A model generated the notes under the pieces. The model did not search any database, was not told where the DNA came from, and saw only the letters and a program-made list of their open reading frames with translations. From contig MHEE01000016.1 of assembly GCA_001805105.1 (NCBI GenBank), forward strand, positions 1,638 to 56,961: a stretch of DNA of 55,324 nucleotides, read 5' to 3'. This document shows, in pieces, positions 1 to 7,835 of this stretch (position 1 is its first letter; the number at the start of each line of letters is the position of its first letter). Source of the stretch: Nitrospirae bacterium GWF2_44_13. GTDB lineage: Bacteria; Nitrospirota; Thermodesulfovibrionia; Thermodesulfovibrionales; UBA1546. The position numbers and the translations under genes are program-made.

Positions 1-1120
1 AAGAAAGCCTTATGTGATTGTCATCGCCGAATGCATCGCCGGGCACAAGCGCAACATTCGCCTTTTCAAGAAGATGGAGCGCAAGCTCGGATGACGAAGC
101 TATTTTTTTCCCGTCAGCCTGTTTCCCGTACAATTTTGATGTGTTGGGGAATGCGTAAAAAGCGCCTGTAGGAGTCAGGCAGCTTAGACCCGGGATTGCA
201 TTAAGTTCAGACACGAGATACTTCCTTCGCTTGTCAAATTCAGAAAGCATTGTCTTTATAAAATCCTGCGGCCCCGTTAAGGCCTCAACAGCCGCCTTCT
301 GCGCAATTGATGCGGGGTTTGACGTTGACTGGCTCTGGATATTTGTCATCGCCTTGATTATATCTTTAGGCCCTGCTGTATAACCAATCCTCCATCCTGT
401 CATCGCATACGCCTTTGAAAGCCCGTTCACAATAAGGGTTCTGTTCTTTATCTCGTTTCCGAGCGATGCGATGCTTGTATGAACAAATCCGTCATAGGTA
501 ATCTTCTCATATATCTCATCGGAAATCACATAGAGGTTATGCTCCAATGCAATGGATGCTATGTCCTCAAGCGTCTTTCTGTCATAGGTAAGCCCTGTAG
601 GATTTGAAGGAGAATTAAGTATTATTGCCTTTGTCTTTTTTGTTATATGAGATTTAAGGGCGCCTGCTTTGAGCATAAATTTATCTTTCTCATAGGTCTT
701 TACAAAAACAGGGGCGGCATCATTTAAAATCACCTGATCAGGATACGAAACCCAGTAAGGAGCGGGGATTATAACCTCATCGCCATTGCCGTAAAGCGCC
801 TGCGCAATATTGTAGAGGCTGTGCTTTGCGCCGCATGAGACAATCACATCTTCACGTGAGTATTCAAGTCTGTTGTCCTTCCTAAACTTTTCTACGATTG
901 CGTCTTTAAGGGGGTCAATGCCTCCGACAGGCGTGTATTTTGTAAAACCATCCCTTATCGCCTTTATGGCAGCCTCTTTTATATTTTCAGGAGTGTCAAA
1001 ATCAGGCTCGCCTACCCCGAAATTCACGACATCAGCTCCTGCTGCCTTCATTGCCTTTGCCTTTGCATCAATCGCAAGTGTCGGTGATGGCTTTATATTT
1101 TTTGCCCTTTCAGAAAGCAT
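1..1120 (-). CDS. class I/II pyridoxal-phosphate aminotransferase, aspartate aminotransferase type (3' part cut by window edge)
   Basis: The reverse strand translates into an uninterrupted fold-type I aminotransferase beginning MLSERAKNIKPSPTLAIDAK, continuing off the left edge, so the C-terminus is missing. Visible family signatures are the early FGVGEPDFDTP segment, NSPSNPTG, SDEIYEKITYDG and the PLP-lysine segment SKAYAMTGWRIGY. These match the AspB/AspC-like branch (aspartate + 2-oxoglutarate to oxaloacetate + glutamate), although substrate range varies in this family. The ATG at 1120 is preceded by GGAGG eight bases upstream. It lies 52 bp downstream of the TPR gene on the same strand and may be co-transcribed with it. 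Confidence 0.9.
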   Translation of the reverse strand, partial: MLSERAKNIKPSPTLAIDAKAKAMKAAGADVVNFGVGEPDFDTPENIKEAAIKAIRDGFTKYTPVGGIDPLKDAIVEKFRKDNRLEYSREDVIVSCGAKHSLYNIAQALYGNGDEVIIPAPYWVSYPDQVILNDAAPVFVKTYEKDKFMLKAGALKSHITKKTKAIILNSPSNPTGLTYDRKTLEDIASIALEHNLYVISDEIYEKITYDGFVHTSIASLGNEIKNRTLIVNGLSKAYAMTGWRIGYTAGPKDIIKAMTNIQSQSTSNPASIAQKAAVEALTGPQDFIKTMLSEFDKRRKYLVSELNAIPGLSCLTPTGAFYAFPNTSKLYGKQADGKKIASSSELALHLLEKANVALVPGDAFGDDNHIRLS

Positions 1121-1172
1121 GCGCAAATCCTCCGTTCAGTTTCTCCATTCTAAATCTCAAACTAGACAGGCT

Positions 1173-3293
1173 TCAATAAATGATATTGAAATATTTTTTA
1201 AGCGCGTCCTTTGCCCCAGTTCTTCCAAGGGAAGAAGCCCTTTTCCACGCTTCTATGGCTTCGTTGTCTTTCTGCTGGAAATACAAGGCATAGCCAAGGC
1301 TTTCCCATGCAAGACCGTATGAGGGGTCAACTGCTATCGATTTCCGGTAATAACTTTCAGCCTTCACGTAATCTTTTTGGTATTCGTATGACAGTCCGAT
1401 GTTATTAAGGGCGTCTTTTGCCCGTGGATCTATCGCCAGAACCCTGTTGTAATATTCAATAGCTTTGCCATATTCTCCTTTTTCATTATATGCATAGCCA
1501 AGCTCAAACAGGGCATTTATGTGGTTCGGGTCAATACTTACAGCCTTCAGATAATACTCTATCGCCTTATCAGGGTCTTTCTTGTTCCACTTGTAATCGT
1601 AGCCCTCTGAATAGTATTCGGAAGCGCTCAGGTTCGTTGGAATAGGGGCGGCGCTCTCAGGGGCATCCGTGATACTGTAATATTTTTTAAGAGCGTCTTT
1701 TGCCCCTGTTTTTCCAAGGGAAACAGCTTTCTTCCACGCCTCTTTAGCCTCGCTGTCTTTCATCTGATAATATAAAGCATAGCCAAGGCTTTCCCATGCT
1801 ACTCCGTATGAGGGATCAACTTTGATTGATTCCCTGTAATAACCTTCGGCCTTTGCATATTCCTTCTGGGCTTCATATACCAGCCCAAGATTATTATTGT
1901 AAGCAGGGTCCTTCCCGTAAAGCTGAATTGCCTTTTCATAGGCGGCTATTGCCTTAGAATACTCCTTCTTGTCATGGTAATAAAGGTTTCCCATATAGAA
2001 ATACGAAAGGTCATGATCCGGTTTTAATGTAACAACTTTCTGATAATAACCTATGGCGGTGTCAATATTGTATTTGCTGAACTCATTGTTGCTGTAAAGA
2101 AATCCCATATTGTAATAAACCAGATAGTTGTCGGGACTCGCTTCGCTTGCTTTTTTATACCAGTACTCGGCATCTGAAAAATTCTTGTCTTTAGTCTCAA
2201 GAATAATGCCGAGATTAATCATTGCATTAACATAGCCGGGATTGATCTCTATGGTCTTTCTGTAATAATCCTTGCTTTCAGCATACTGCTTCATATCATC
2301 ATAAAGAATTCCCATATTGTAGTAAGCCATGTGATATTTCGGGTCGCTCTGAATGGCCTTCTTATACCAGCCCTCTGCCTCTTTGTATTTTTTAGCCTTC
2401 CACATGACAAGCCCCATGCCGTTGAGAGCAAGGGTGTAATTCGGGTCAATGTCAAGAGACTTTTTATACCATTTCTCTGCATTCTGGTGGTCATTCAGCC
2501 TTGAGTATGCCAGCCCGATGTTATTAAAAGCGTCTTTTGCCAGTGGATTCAGCGCCACAACCCTGTTGTAATATTCAATGGCCTTGCGATACTCTCCCTT
2601 CTCGTTATAAACATAACCCAATTCAAACAAAGCATTTTCGTGGTTTGGGTCAATGCTTACCGCCTTCAGATAATACTCTATTGCCTTATCCGTGTCTTTC
2701 TTGTTCCACTTGTAATCGTAGCCCTTTGAATAATAATCAGAAGCTTTGCCGGGAGGCAAACTTGCAACTGTCGCCTTCTCCTTTTTAACGTCTTCTGACT
2801 CTGCGCCGGAAGCAACGATCTTAAGCGCTTTTTGCAGGGACTCTGCAAGTGAAAAGGCTACTGCATCCGTCAGCGCATACATCTCACGAAATGATTTTGT
2901 CTCCTCCGCCGTGCTTAGTATTCTCCCGGTCTGGACTTCAACAAAGCGCGCTGAAATGCGAACCTGATCCCCCAGAACCGAGAATGACCCTATCACGACT
3001 ATGTCAACACCGGCAATCTTACCTGCCTTAACAGCAGTTTTCTCATCCACTACCCCTGCCTTCTGAAATCCCAGTTCCTTGAATGCCGCATCCAATTGAG
3101 ACCGCTCAATAAGCGTCACTCCTCTTATGCTGCCTAATTTTGCCGTAATTGTTTCGGGAATCGCCTCAGACAGCCAGTTGAGATCTTGTTTATGCATCAG
3201 GTTTTTAAAAGGCAACACAGCGATCCTTTTTTCCTGAGCGCTTGCTTCTGTAAAAGAAAATAAAAGAACCAAGAGAATTACAATTTTTTTCAT
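1173..3293 (-). CDS. periplasmic TPR-repeat protein with N-terminal FlgO/CsgG-like domain
   Basis: A 706-residue protein. Residues 1-19 are a Sec signal peptide ending ASA. Residues about 20-160 resemble the FlgO/CsgG-like nucleotide-free alpha/beta domain found in many envelope proteins (RIAVLPFKNL, then LIERSQLDAAFKELGFQ, then GVDIVVIGSFSVLGDQVRISAR). The remainder is tandem TPRs of the 34-residue consensus (AIEYYLKAVSIDPNHENALF type). Two long modules are duplicated: residues 184-263 recur at 557-636, and 479-541 recur at 642-704. TPRs bind proteins, so a scaffold role in the periplasm is inferred; no specific partner can be named. Start supported by CAGGAGGG and an upstream promoter. Confidence 0.8.
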   Translation of the reverse strand: MKKIVILLVLLFSFTEASAQEKRIAVLPFKNLMHKQDLNWLSEAIPETITAKLGSIRGVTLIERSQLDAAFKELGFQKAGVVDEKTAVKAGKIAGVDIVVIGSFSVLGDQVRISARFVEVQTGRILSTAEETKSFREMYALTDAVAFSLAESLQKALKIVASGAESEDVKKEKATVASLPPGKASDYYSKGYDYKWNKKDTDKAIEYYLKAVSIDPNHENALFELGYVYNEKGEYRKAIEYYNRVVALNPLAKDAFNNIGLAYSRLNDHQNAEKWYKKSLDIDPNYTLALNGMGLVMWKAKKYKEAEGWYKKAIQSDPKYHMAYYNMGILYDDMKQYAESKDYYRKTIEINPGYVNAMINLGIILETKDKNFSDAEYWYKKASEASPDNYLVYYNMGFLYSNNEFSKYNIDTAIGYYQKVVTLKPDHDLSYFYMGNLYYHDKKEYSKAIAAYEKAIQLYGKDPAYNNNLGLVYEAQKEYAKAEGYYRESIKVDPSYGVAWESLGYALYYQMKDSEAKEAWKKAVSLGKTGAKDALKKYYSITDAPESAAPIPTNLSASEYYSEGYDYKWNKKDPDKAIEYYLKAVSIDPNHINALFELGYAYNEKGEYGKAIEYYNRVLAIDPRAKDALNNIGLSYEYQKDYVKAESYYRKSIAVDPSYGLAWESLGYALYFQQKDNEAIEAWKRASSLGRTGAKDALKKYFNIIY
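1386..1625 (-). repeat. intragenic duplication module A, copy 2
   Basis: Encodes residues 557-636, nearly identical to module A copy 1. It is followed directly by the second copy of module B (1182-1370), so the C-terminal part of the protein is a condensed copy of the first part with the middle TPRs removed. Confidence 0.8.
1671..1859 (-). repeat. intragenic duplication module B, copy 1 (copy 2 at 1182-1370)
   Basis: Residues 479-541 and 642-704 of the TPR protein share long identical runs such as AWESLGYALY and TGAKDALKKY. Module B ends each of the two repeat blocks. Confidence 0.75.
2505..2744 (-). repeat. intragenic duplication module A, copy 1
   Basis: Encodes residues 184-263 of the TPR protein. 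The second copy is at 1386-1625, and most residues are identical (for example KGYDYKWNKKD against EGYDYKWNKKD). The length, about 80 residues, exceeds two TPR units, so this is a segmental duplication rather than ordinary TPR similarity. Confidence 0.8.
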
Positions 3294-3322
3294 TTTTCCC
3301 TCCTGACTTTCCGATTAGTCTT

Positions 3323-3351
3323 AATATATATGATTGCTATAGTTTTGTAAA
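3323..3351 (-). promoter_or_regulatory. sigma70-type promoter of the TPR gene
   Basis: On the minus strand TTTACA (3351-3346) and TATATT (3328-3323) are separated by exactly 17 bp. They are followed by a short leader with CAGGAGGG before the start codon at 3293. Confidence 0.6.
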
Positions 3352-3428
3352 TTAACCGTATAAATTAATTTTGAACCTACGATAGAAGGCAAGTCAAGGT
3401 AATTTTCACATCGGCAAAGCTACCAGCT

Positions 3429-3515
3429 TCACCCGCCTCCGCCTCCGAATCCTCCTCCTGAAAAACCACCTCTGCCCCTATTGTGCCCGCAGCTTCCATG
3501 CTCTCTATTTCTTCA
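3429..3515 (-). other. glycine-rich in-frame continuation after the rnc stop codon
   Basis: Directly after the TGA stop of rnc (3515-3513) the same frame stays open for 27 codons, to a TGA at 3431-3429. It encodes a strikingly non-random tail with an RGRGGFSGGGFGGGGG core. The composition resembles the Gly-rich tails of TPM-domain proteins such as the one at 25933-26721. It could be a stop-codon readthrough extension giving RNase III an RGG-like tail, a recent nonsense mutation, or a relic of another gene; the sequence alone cannot decide. Confidence 0.4.
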
Positions 3516-4220
3516 TGGGTTTTCTGATGACTTTATCTTTGATAATGCCTCTTTTGCAGCAATGGTCTCAGCCTCTTTTTTACTCCTGCCGCTGCCCCTG
3601 CCCAACCTGTCTCCCTTGATATAAACTTCAACTGTAAAAATTTTCTTGTGCTCTTCGCCTTCCTGTTTCACTGTCATGTAGCGCGGCAGAATCCCGAACC
3701 TTACCTGACTTTCTTCCTGAAGGTCTGTTTTATAATCAAAAAACTGCTCTGATGATACTGCCGTATCAATCTTATCCTGCAAAAGCCTTAATACCGCATC
3801 CCTCGCACGCTCATAGCCTCCATCGATATATACAGCGCCAAATACAGCTTCCATGGCGTCTGCAAGTATGGATTTCTTCCCTCTGCCTCCGGTTTCCTTC
3901 TCTCCCTTCCCCAGTCTGAGGTATGCTCCAAGCGATATGCTCTCTGCAGCGTCGGACAGAACTGCCTCTTTCACAATATATGATTTTATTTTTGACATTA
4001 TTGCCTCGGAATAATACTTTTCAAGTTTAAACAGGTATTCCACAACCACAAGCCCCAGAACCGAATCCCCTAAGAACTCAAGCCTCTCATTATAAGAGGA
4101 TGCCTTGTCAGGATTTTCGTGATGAAAGGACTTATGGGTAACGGCCTCTAAAAGCAGCCCCTTGTCAGTAAAACAATACCCGATACTGCTTCCCAGTTCT
4201 TCAATCTCTTGCTTTGACAT
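3513..4220 (-). CDS. rnc: ribonuclease III
   Basis: RNase III cleaves double-stranded RNA in rRNA maturation and mRNA/antisense decay. The catalytic signature ERLEFLGDSVLGLVV is present near residue 40, the second acidic site (ADAMEAVFGAVYIDGG) near residue 115, and a C-terminal dsRNA-binding domain ends GRGSGRSKKEAETIAAKEAL. With the ATG at 4220 the protein is 235 aa, normal for the family. A longer start at 4256 would overlap the -35 element and is rejected. There is no Shine-Dalgarno; a -10 hexamer ends eight bases before this ATG, suggesting leaderless translation. The frame continues past the stop (separate entry). Confidence 0.93.
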   Translation of the reverse strand: MSKQEIEELGSSIGYCFTDKGLLLEAVTHKSFHHENPDKASSYNERLEFLGDSVLGLVVVEYLFKLEKYYSEAIMSKIKSYIVKEAVLSDAAESISLGAYLRLGKGEKETGGRGKKSILADAMEAVFGAVYIDGGYERARDAVLRLLQDKIDTAVSSEQFFDYKTDLQEESQVRFGILPRYMTVKQEGEEHKKIFTVEVYIKGDRLGRGSGRSKKEAETIAAKEALSKIKSSENP

Positions 4221-4227
4221 TATCAAA

Positions 4228-4256
4228 TATAATACACTTGTAAACACCAATGTCAA
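4228..4256. promoter_or_regulatory. overlapping divergent promoter between rnc and yggS
   Basis: Minus strand: TTGACA (4256-4251), 16 bp, TATTAT (4234-4229), aimed at rnc. Plus strand: a perfect TATAAT at 4228-4233, aimed at yggS at 4258 but with no good -35. The two -10 hexamers occupy the same bases, so the two directions would compete for polymerase. Confidence 0.6.
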
Positions 4257-4257
4257 T

Positions 4258-4980
4258 ATGACTGATACTCAACTTATTGAAAACATAAGCAGAATATACA
4301 GACGGATTTCTGAGGCGGCAGTTAGGGCTGGAAGGAAGGCCGAAGATATAAAGCTTATTGCCGTAACAAAGACAGTAGGCTTACAGCAGATACAGGAGGC
4401 TGTAGGCGCAGGATTAAGGATATTTGGAGAAAGTAAGGTGCAGGAAGCAAGAGAGAAAATTCAAGATTCAAGATGCAAGATGCAAGATGCAGTCATTCAA
4501 TGGCATCTAATCGGGCATCTGCAAAAGAATAAGGCAAAGACAGCTGTTGAATTGTTTGACATTATTCATTCCGTTGACTCGCTTGACCTTGCTGAAGCGA
4601 TAGGCAGACATGCCGAAAAAATAGGAAAAATACAGAAAATTTTACTTCAAGTAAAACTTTCTGATGAGATAAGTAAATATGGAATACTAAATGATAATTT
4701 ATCTGAATCAATCAAGGAAATCAGCGAAATGGAAAATCTAAGTATTAAGGGGCTTATGGCTATCCCGCCTTTCTTTGAGAACCCTGAAAATGCAAGGCCT
4801 TATTTTAGTGAATTACGAACATTAAGAGATACGGCAGAGACAATGGGGTTTAATCTGCCGGAGTTGTCCATGGGCATGACAGATGATTTTGAGGTCGCAA
4901 TAGAGGAAGGGGCAACTATGGTAAGGATAGGGACAGCGATATTTGGGAAAAGAAAGTATTGTCACAAGGAGGCGCAATGA
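4258..4980 (+). CDS. yggS: YggS/PLPBP family pyridoxal-phosphate homeostasis protein
   Basis: A 240-residue single-domain PLP-binding TIM-barrel-like protein. The PLP lysine is in KLIAVTKTVGLQQI, followed by FGESKVQEAREK, WHLIGHLQKNK and near the end LSMGMTDDFEVAIEEGATMVRIGTAIFG, all family hallmarks. It buffers free PLP and has no known catalytic reaction. ATG 4258 is chosen because the longer frame runs back through rnc. A heptamer array (4462-4491) adds a KIQDSRCKMQD-like loop between two conserved blocks. It overlaps proC by ATGA, the usual pairing of these genes. Confidence 0.92.
   Translation: MTDTQLIENISRIYRRISEAAVRAGRKAEDIKLIAVTKTVGLQQIQEAVGAGLRIFGESKVQEAREKIQDSRCKMQDAVIQWHLIGHLQKNKAKTAVELFDIIHSVDSLDLAEAIGRHAEKIGKIQKILLQVKLSDEISKYGILNDNLSESIKEISEMENLSIKGLMAIPPFFENPENARPYFSELRTLRDTAETMGFNLPELSMGMTDDFEVAIEEGATMVRIGTAIFGKRKYCHKEAQ
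4462..4491 (+). repeat. degenerate heptamer array inside yggS (unit AAGATGC)
   Basis: Four consecutive 7-nt units (AAGATTC once, then AAGATGC three times) lie in frame in a variable loop. The same unit family recurs in proC (5030-5060) and in the inverted repeat at 48592-48652. Confidence 0.7.
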
Positions 4981-5774
4981 CGGGTTTTATCGGCGGCGGC
5001 AACATGGCAGAAGCGCTAATAAAAGGAATGATGCAAGATGCACGATACAAGATGCAAGACATTATTGCGTCTGAGCCGGTGGAAGACAGAAGAAAATATC
5101 TGGAGCAGACTTACGGCGTAAAGACAACTATTTCCAATAAAGAAGTTGCCTCCTCATGCAATATAATAATCCTCGCAGTAAAGCCTCAAATTATGGGACA
5201 GGTTCTCGAGGAGATAAAAAGCGCTGTAACAGATGATAAAACAGTTGTCTCAATTGCAGCAGGCATAACGCTTCCATACCTTCAGTCAAAGCTGAATACA
5301 AAAAAAATTATAAGAGTGATGCCGAACACCCCTGCCCTTGTTCGGGAAGCCGTGTCTGTCATGTCTTTATGCGAATGTTTAGAGGAAAAAGACATCAATC
5401 CTATAAGGGAAATATTCATGTCCATAGGGAAAGTGCTCACGCTGCCTGAAAAATACATGAACGCAGTGACAGCGCTTTCGGGAAGCGGGCCTGCATTCAT
5501 AGCTTTTTTCATTGAGGCAATGGTTGAAGGCGGAGTAAAATTAGGGTTAAACAAAGAGAATGCATCTGAACTCGCAATACAGACACTGCTCGGCACGGCA
5601 AGTCTTCTTGAAACAGGGATGCCTCCTGAAAAACTCAGGGAAATGGTGACATCTCCCGGAGGCACAACAGCCACAGGATTGAAAGTGTTTGAGGAAAAGG
5701 GATTTAAGAATATTGTTTTAAGCGCTATAGATGCCGCGGTAAAAAGAGCAGAGGAACTCGGGAGAAAGGAATAA
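4977..5774 (+). CDS. proC: pyrroline-5-carboxylate reductase
   Basis: ProC performs the last step of proline synthesis, reducing pyrroline-5-carboxylate with NAD(P)H. The N-terminal Rossmann motif GFIGGGNMAEALIKGM begins at residue 3. VMPNTPALV, ALSGSGPAF and the C-terminal MVTSPGGTTATGLKV signature are intact; 265 aa is the normal length. The ATG at 4977 overlaps the yggS stop by ATGA and is preceded by AAGGAGG, so the upstream TTG at 4959 is not used. A heptamer array near the N-terminus inserts a QDARYKMQD-like segment after the Rossmann motif. Confidence 0.95.
   Translation: MTGFIGGGNMAEALIKGMMQDARYKMQDIIASEPVEDRRKYLEQTYGVKTTISNKEVASSCNIIILAVKPQIMGQVLEEIKSAVTDDKTVVSIAAGITLPYLQSKLNTKKIIRVMPNTPALVREAVSVMSLCECLEEKDINPIREIFMSIGKVLTLPEKYMNAVTALSGSGPAFIAFFIEAMVEGGVKLGLNKENASELAIQTLLGTASLLETGMPPEKLREMVTSPGGTTATGLKVFEEKGFKNIVLSAIDAAVKRAEELGRKE
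5030..5060 (+). repeat. degenerate heptamer array inside proC (unit GATGCAA)
   Basis: Units GATGCAA, GATGCAC, GATACAA, GATGCAA follow one another in 7-nt phase. They encode an insertion just after the first Rossmann helix and belong to the same family as the yggS array about 570 bp upstream. Confidence 0.7.
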
Positions 5775-6079
5775 TGTTTATCATTGGTGATTTAATCATC
5801 GCAGTTGCAAAGATTCTTGATATTGTCCTTGAGTTTTATAAGTGGATTGTAATAATTGTAGCGTTGATAAGCTGGGTAAGTCCTGACCCCTATAACCCTA
5901 TTGTGAGATTTCTTCGTACAGTTACAGAACCTGCGCTCAGGCCCATAAGAAGGATTGTCGGTTACCGTCTTGGCCCCTTAGATATTTCACCTTTAATAGT
6001 AATTCTTGTTATTCTATTTACGCAGGCGTTTCTGATAAAGTCTTTAATAAAACTTGGCTATAAATTAGGAGGTGGCTGA
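5774..6079 (+). CDS. yggT: YggT family integral membrane protein
   Basis: A 101-aa protein with two hydrophobic segments flanking the conserved WVSPDPYNPIVRFLRTVTEP loop and PIRRIVGYRLGPLDISP, typical of YggT. In many bacteria it lies between proC and divIVA, as here, and has been linked to envelope or osmotic functions; the molecular role is not established. Its ATG shares one base with the proC stop (TAATG), indicating translational coupling. Confidence 0.9.
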   Translation: MFIIGDLIIAVAKILDIVLEFYKWIVIIVALISWVSPDPYNPIVRFLRTVTEPALRPIRRIVGYRLGPLDISPLIVILVILFTQAFLIKSLIKLGYKLGGG

Positions 6080-6080
6080 T

Positions 6081-6557
6081 ATGAGGATTACACCGCTGGA
6101 TATCCAGCAAAAACAGTTTCCCATGAAGTTTAGGGGATTTGACGTTGAAGAGGTCTATGCATTTCTTGAAGTCGTCAGAGAGGAGATGGAGGATATACTC
6201 AGGGAAAACGCTTCTTTGAAGGAGGCCATACAGCGGGCTGAGAACCAGATCAAAGATTTTAAGGACATGGAGTCCACACTTAGAGAAACGCTCATGACAG
6301 CGCAGAACATGGTTGAAGACTACAAGACAAACGCAAGGAAAGAGGCGGAACTGCTGGTAAGAGAAGCAGAGATGCGCGCGGAAACCCTGTTAAGGGATGC
6401 TCAGGAAAAGGTCATTAAAATACATGAAGACATCGTTGATCTTAAAGGCATAAGGCGTCATTTCAAAGAGGAATTAAAGAGACTGATAGAGGGACATCTG
6501 AAGATGCTTGAATTTGATAAGGAAAGAGAAGGAGAAACATCACAGCAGGAAGCATAA
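6081..6557 (+). CDS. divIVA: DivIVA-domain coiled-coil protein
   Basis: 158 aa. The N-terminus (RITPLDIQQKQFPMKFRGFDVEEV) is the membrane-binding DivIVA/GpsB module and the rest is a long heptad coiled coil (residues about 35-145). It is expected at curved membranes or septa as a scaffold. The ATG at 6081 sits eight bases after AGGAGG (6067-6072); the GTG at 6072 overlaps that Shine-Dalgarno and is rejected. The gene starts two bases after the yggT stop. Confidence 0.85.
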   Translation: MRITPLDIQQKQFPMKFRGFDVEEVYAFLEVVREEMEDILRENASLKEAIQRAENQIKDFKDMESTLRETLMTAQNMVEDYKTNARKEAELLVREAEMRAETLLRDAQEKVIKIHEDIVDLKGIRRHFKEELKRLIEGHLKMLEFDKEREGETSQQEA

Positions 6558-6581
6558 AAGCAGCGCGATGAGGAAAAGAAA

Positions 6582-7835
6582 ATGAAATACAGCGCCCTGA
6601 AGGGCGTCCACGACATACTCCCGCCTGACATATATATCTGGCAGAAGGCTGAATCAACAGCGAAGGAAATATTTTCCGCATATGGATTTCAGGAAATCCG
6701 CATTCCTATAATAGAGTCAACCGATATATTTATAAGAAGCATCGGCGAGACAACGGACATTGTCGAAAAAGAGATGTATACATTCATGGACAGGGCTGAA
6801 AGGAGCATCACGCTCAGGCCTGAAGGCACGGCTCCTGTTGTGCGAAGTTATATAGAAAATCATTTATATAACTTGCCGTCCCCGCAGAAATTCTTTTATT
6901 CCGGCCCAATGTTCAGATATGAGAGGCCGCAGAAAGGAAGATTCAGGCAGTTTTATCAGATAGGCGTTGAGGCATTCGGAGCAGCCGAGCCGAAACTTGA
7001 TGCAGAGATTATCTCCATGCTGAAACTCTTCCTTGAAAGACTTCAGTTGAAAGAGCTTAAGTTTGAGGTTAATTCCATAGGCTGTGAAAAATGCAGGCCT
7101 AATTATAAAAAAGCGCTCGTAAGTTTTTTTTCTGCCAAGGTTACAGACCTCTGCCCTGACTGCAACAGGAGATACAGCAATAACCCGCTGCGAATTCTTG
7201 ACTGCAAAAGCAGTGCATGCGCTGAACTGAGAAAAGGCTCTCCAAAAATAACGGATTACCTGTGCGGGGAATGCAGGTCGCACTTTGAAGAATTCTTATC
7301 TCTCCTGAATATCCTTCACATCACTTACAATATCAATCCCTGCATGGTCAGAGGGCTTGATTATTACACAAGGACAACATTTGAAATAACAAGCGAACAC
7401 CTCGGCGCTCAGAAAACAGTAGCGGCAGGAGGAAGATACGACAGGCTTGTTGAGGAATTCGGAGGGCCTGCGGCGCCTGCGATAGGCTTTGCAATCGGCA
7501 TGGAACGACTTGTTGAGATAATCAAAAATGTGAATCCTGAATTTTGCATTCCGGCGCCAAAAGTATTTATAGCCTCAATCGGCAATAAAGCAGGCGCTGA
7601 AGGACTTCTGATCGCTGAGCAGCTGAGGGCAAAAAACATACAGGCTGAACTCGGCTATGACAGCGCCTCCCTGAAAAGCCAGCTAAGGCGGGCTGACAAA
7701 CTCGGCTCAAACTATGTCTTTATAATCGGTGATGACGAATTGCAGTCAGGAATGATTAAGTGGAAAAATTTAAAAGACGGCTCGCAGGGAGAGATAGGCA
7801 TAAGAGATGCAGCGGAGTTAAAAGGCTTAGTTTAA
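6582..7835 (+). CDS. hisS: histidyl-tRNA synthetase
   Basis: A class II aminoacyl-tRNA synthetase charging tRNA-His. Motif 2 (MFRYERPQKGRFRQFYQIGVEAFG), the histidine A segment (VRGLDYYTRTTFEI) and motif 3 (AIGFAIGMERLVEI) are present. The C-terminal anticodon-binding domain covers about residues 325-417. The length of 417 aa is typical. Last gene of the yggS-hisS run; its TAA overlaps the rnr stop on the other strand. Confidence 0.97.
   Translation: MKYSALKGVHDILPPDIYIWQKAESTAKEIFSAYGFQEIRIPIIESTDIFIRSIGETTDIVEKEMYTFMDRAERSITLRPEGTAPVVRSYIENHLYNLPSPQKFFYSGPMFRYERPQKGRFRQFYQIGVEAFGAAEPKLDAEIISMLKLFLERLQLKELKFEVNSIGCEKCRPNYKKALVSFFSAKVTDLCPDCNRRYSNNPLRILDCKSSACAELRKGSPKITDYLCGECRSHFEEFLSLLNILHITYNINPCMVRGLDYYTRTTFEITSEHLGAQKTVAAGGRYDRLVEEFGGPAAPAIGFAIGMERLVEIIKNVNPEFCIPAPKVFIASIGNKAGAEGLLIAEQLRAKNIQAELGYDSASLKSQLRRADKLGSNYVFIIGDDELQSGMIKWKNLKDGSQGEIGIRDAAELKGLV

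Noticed and set aside
873-1322. 149-aa plus-strand frame antisense to the aminotransferase
   Set aside because: Low-complexity Ser/Phe-rich shadow of a clear gene on the other strand; no Shine-Dalgarno.
3450-3500. Short minus-strand frame beginning MEAAGTIGAEVV in the rnc-TPR gap
   Set aside because: No Shine-Dalgarno or family resemblance; the glycine-rich frame in phase with rnc explains the composition better.
4221-4256. N-terminal extension of rnc from the ATG at 4256
   Set aside because: It overlaps the -35 and -10 elements and adds 12 hydrophobic residues unusual for RNase III.
4162-4257. N-terminal extension of yggS starting at 4162
   Set aside because: It lies antisense within rnc and adds residues with no family similarity; ATG 4258 begins the conserved N-terminus.
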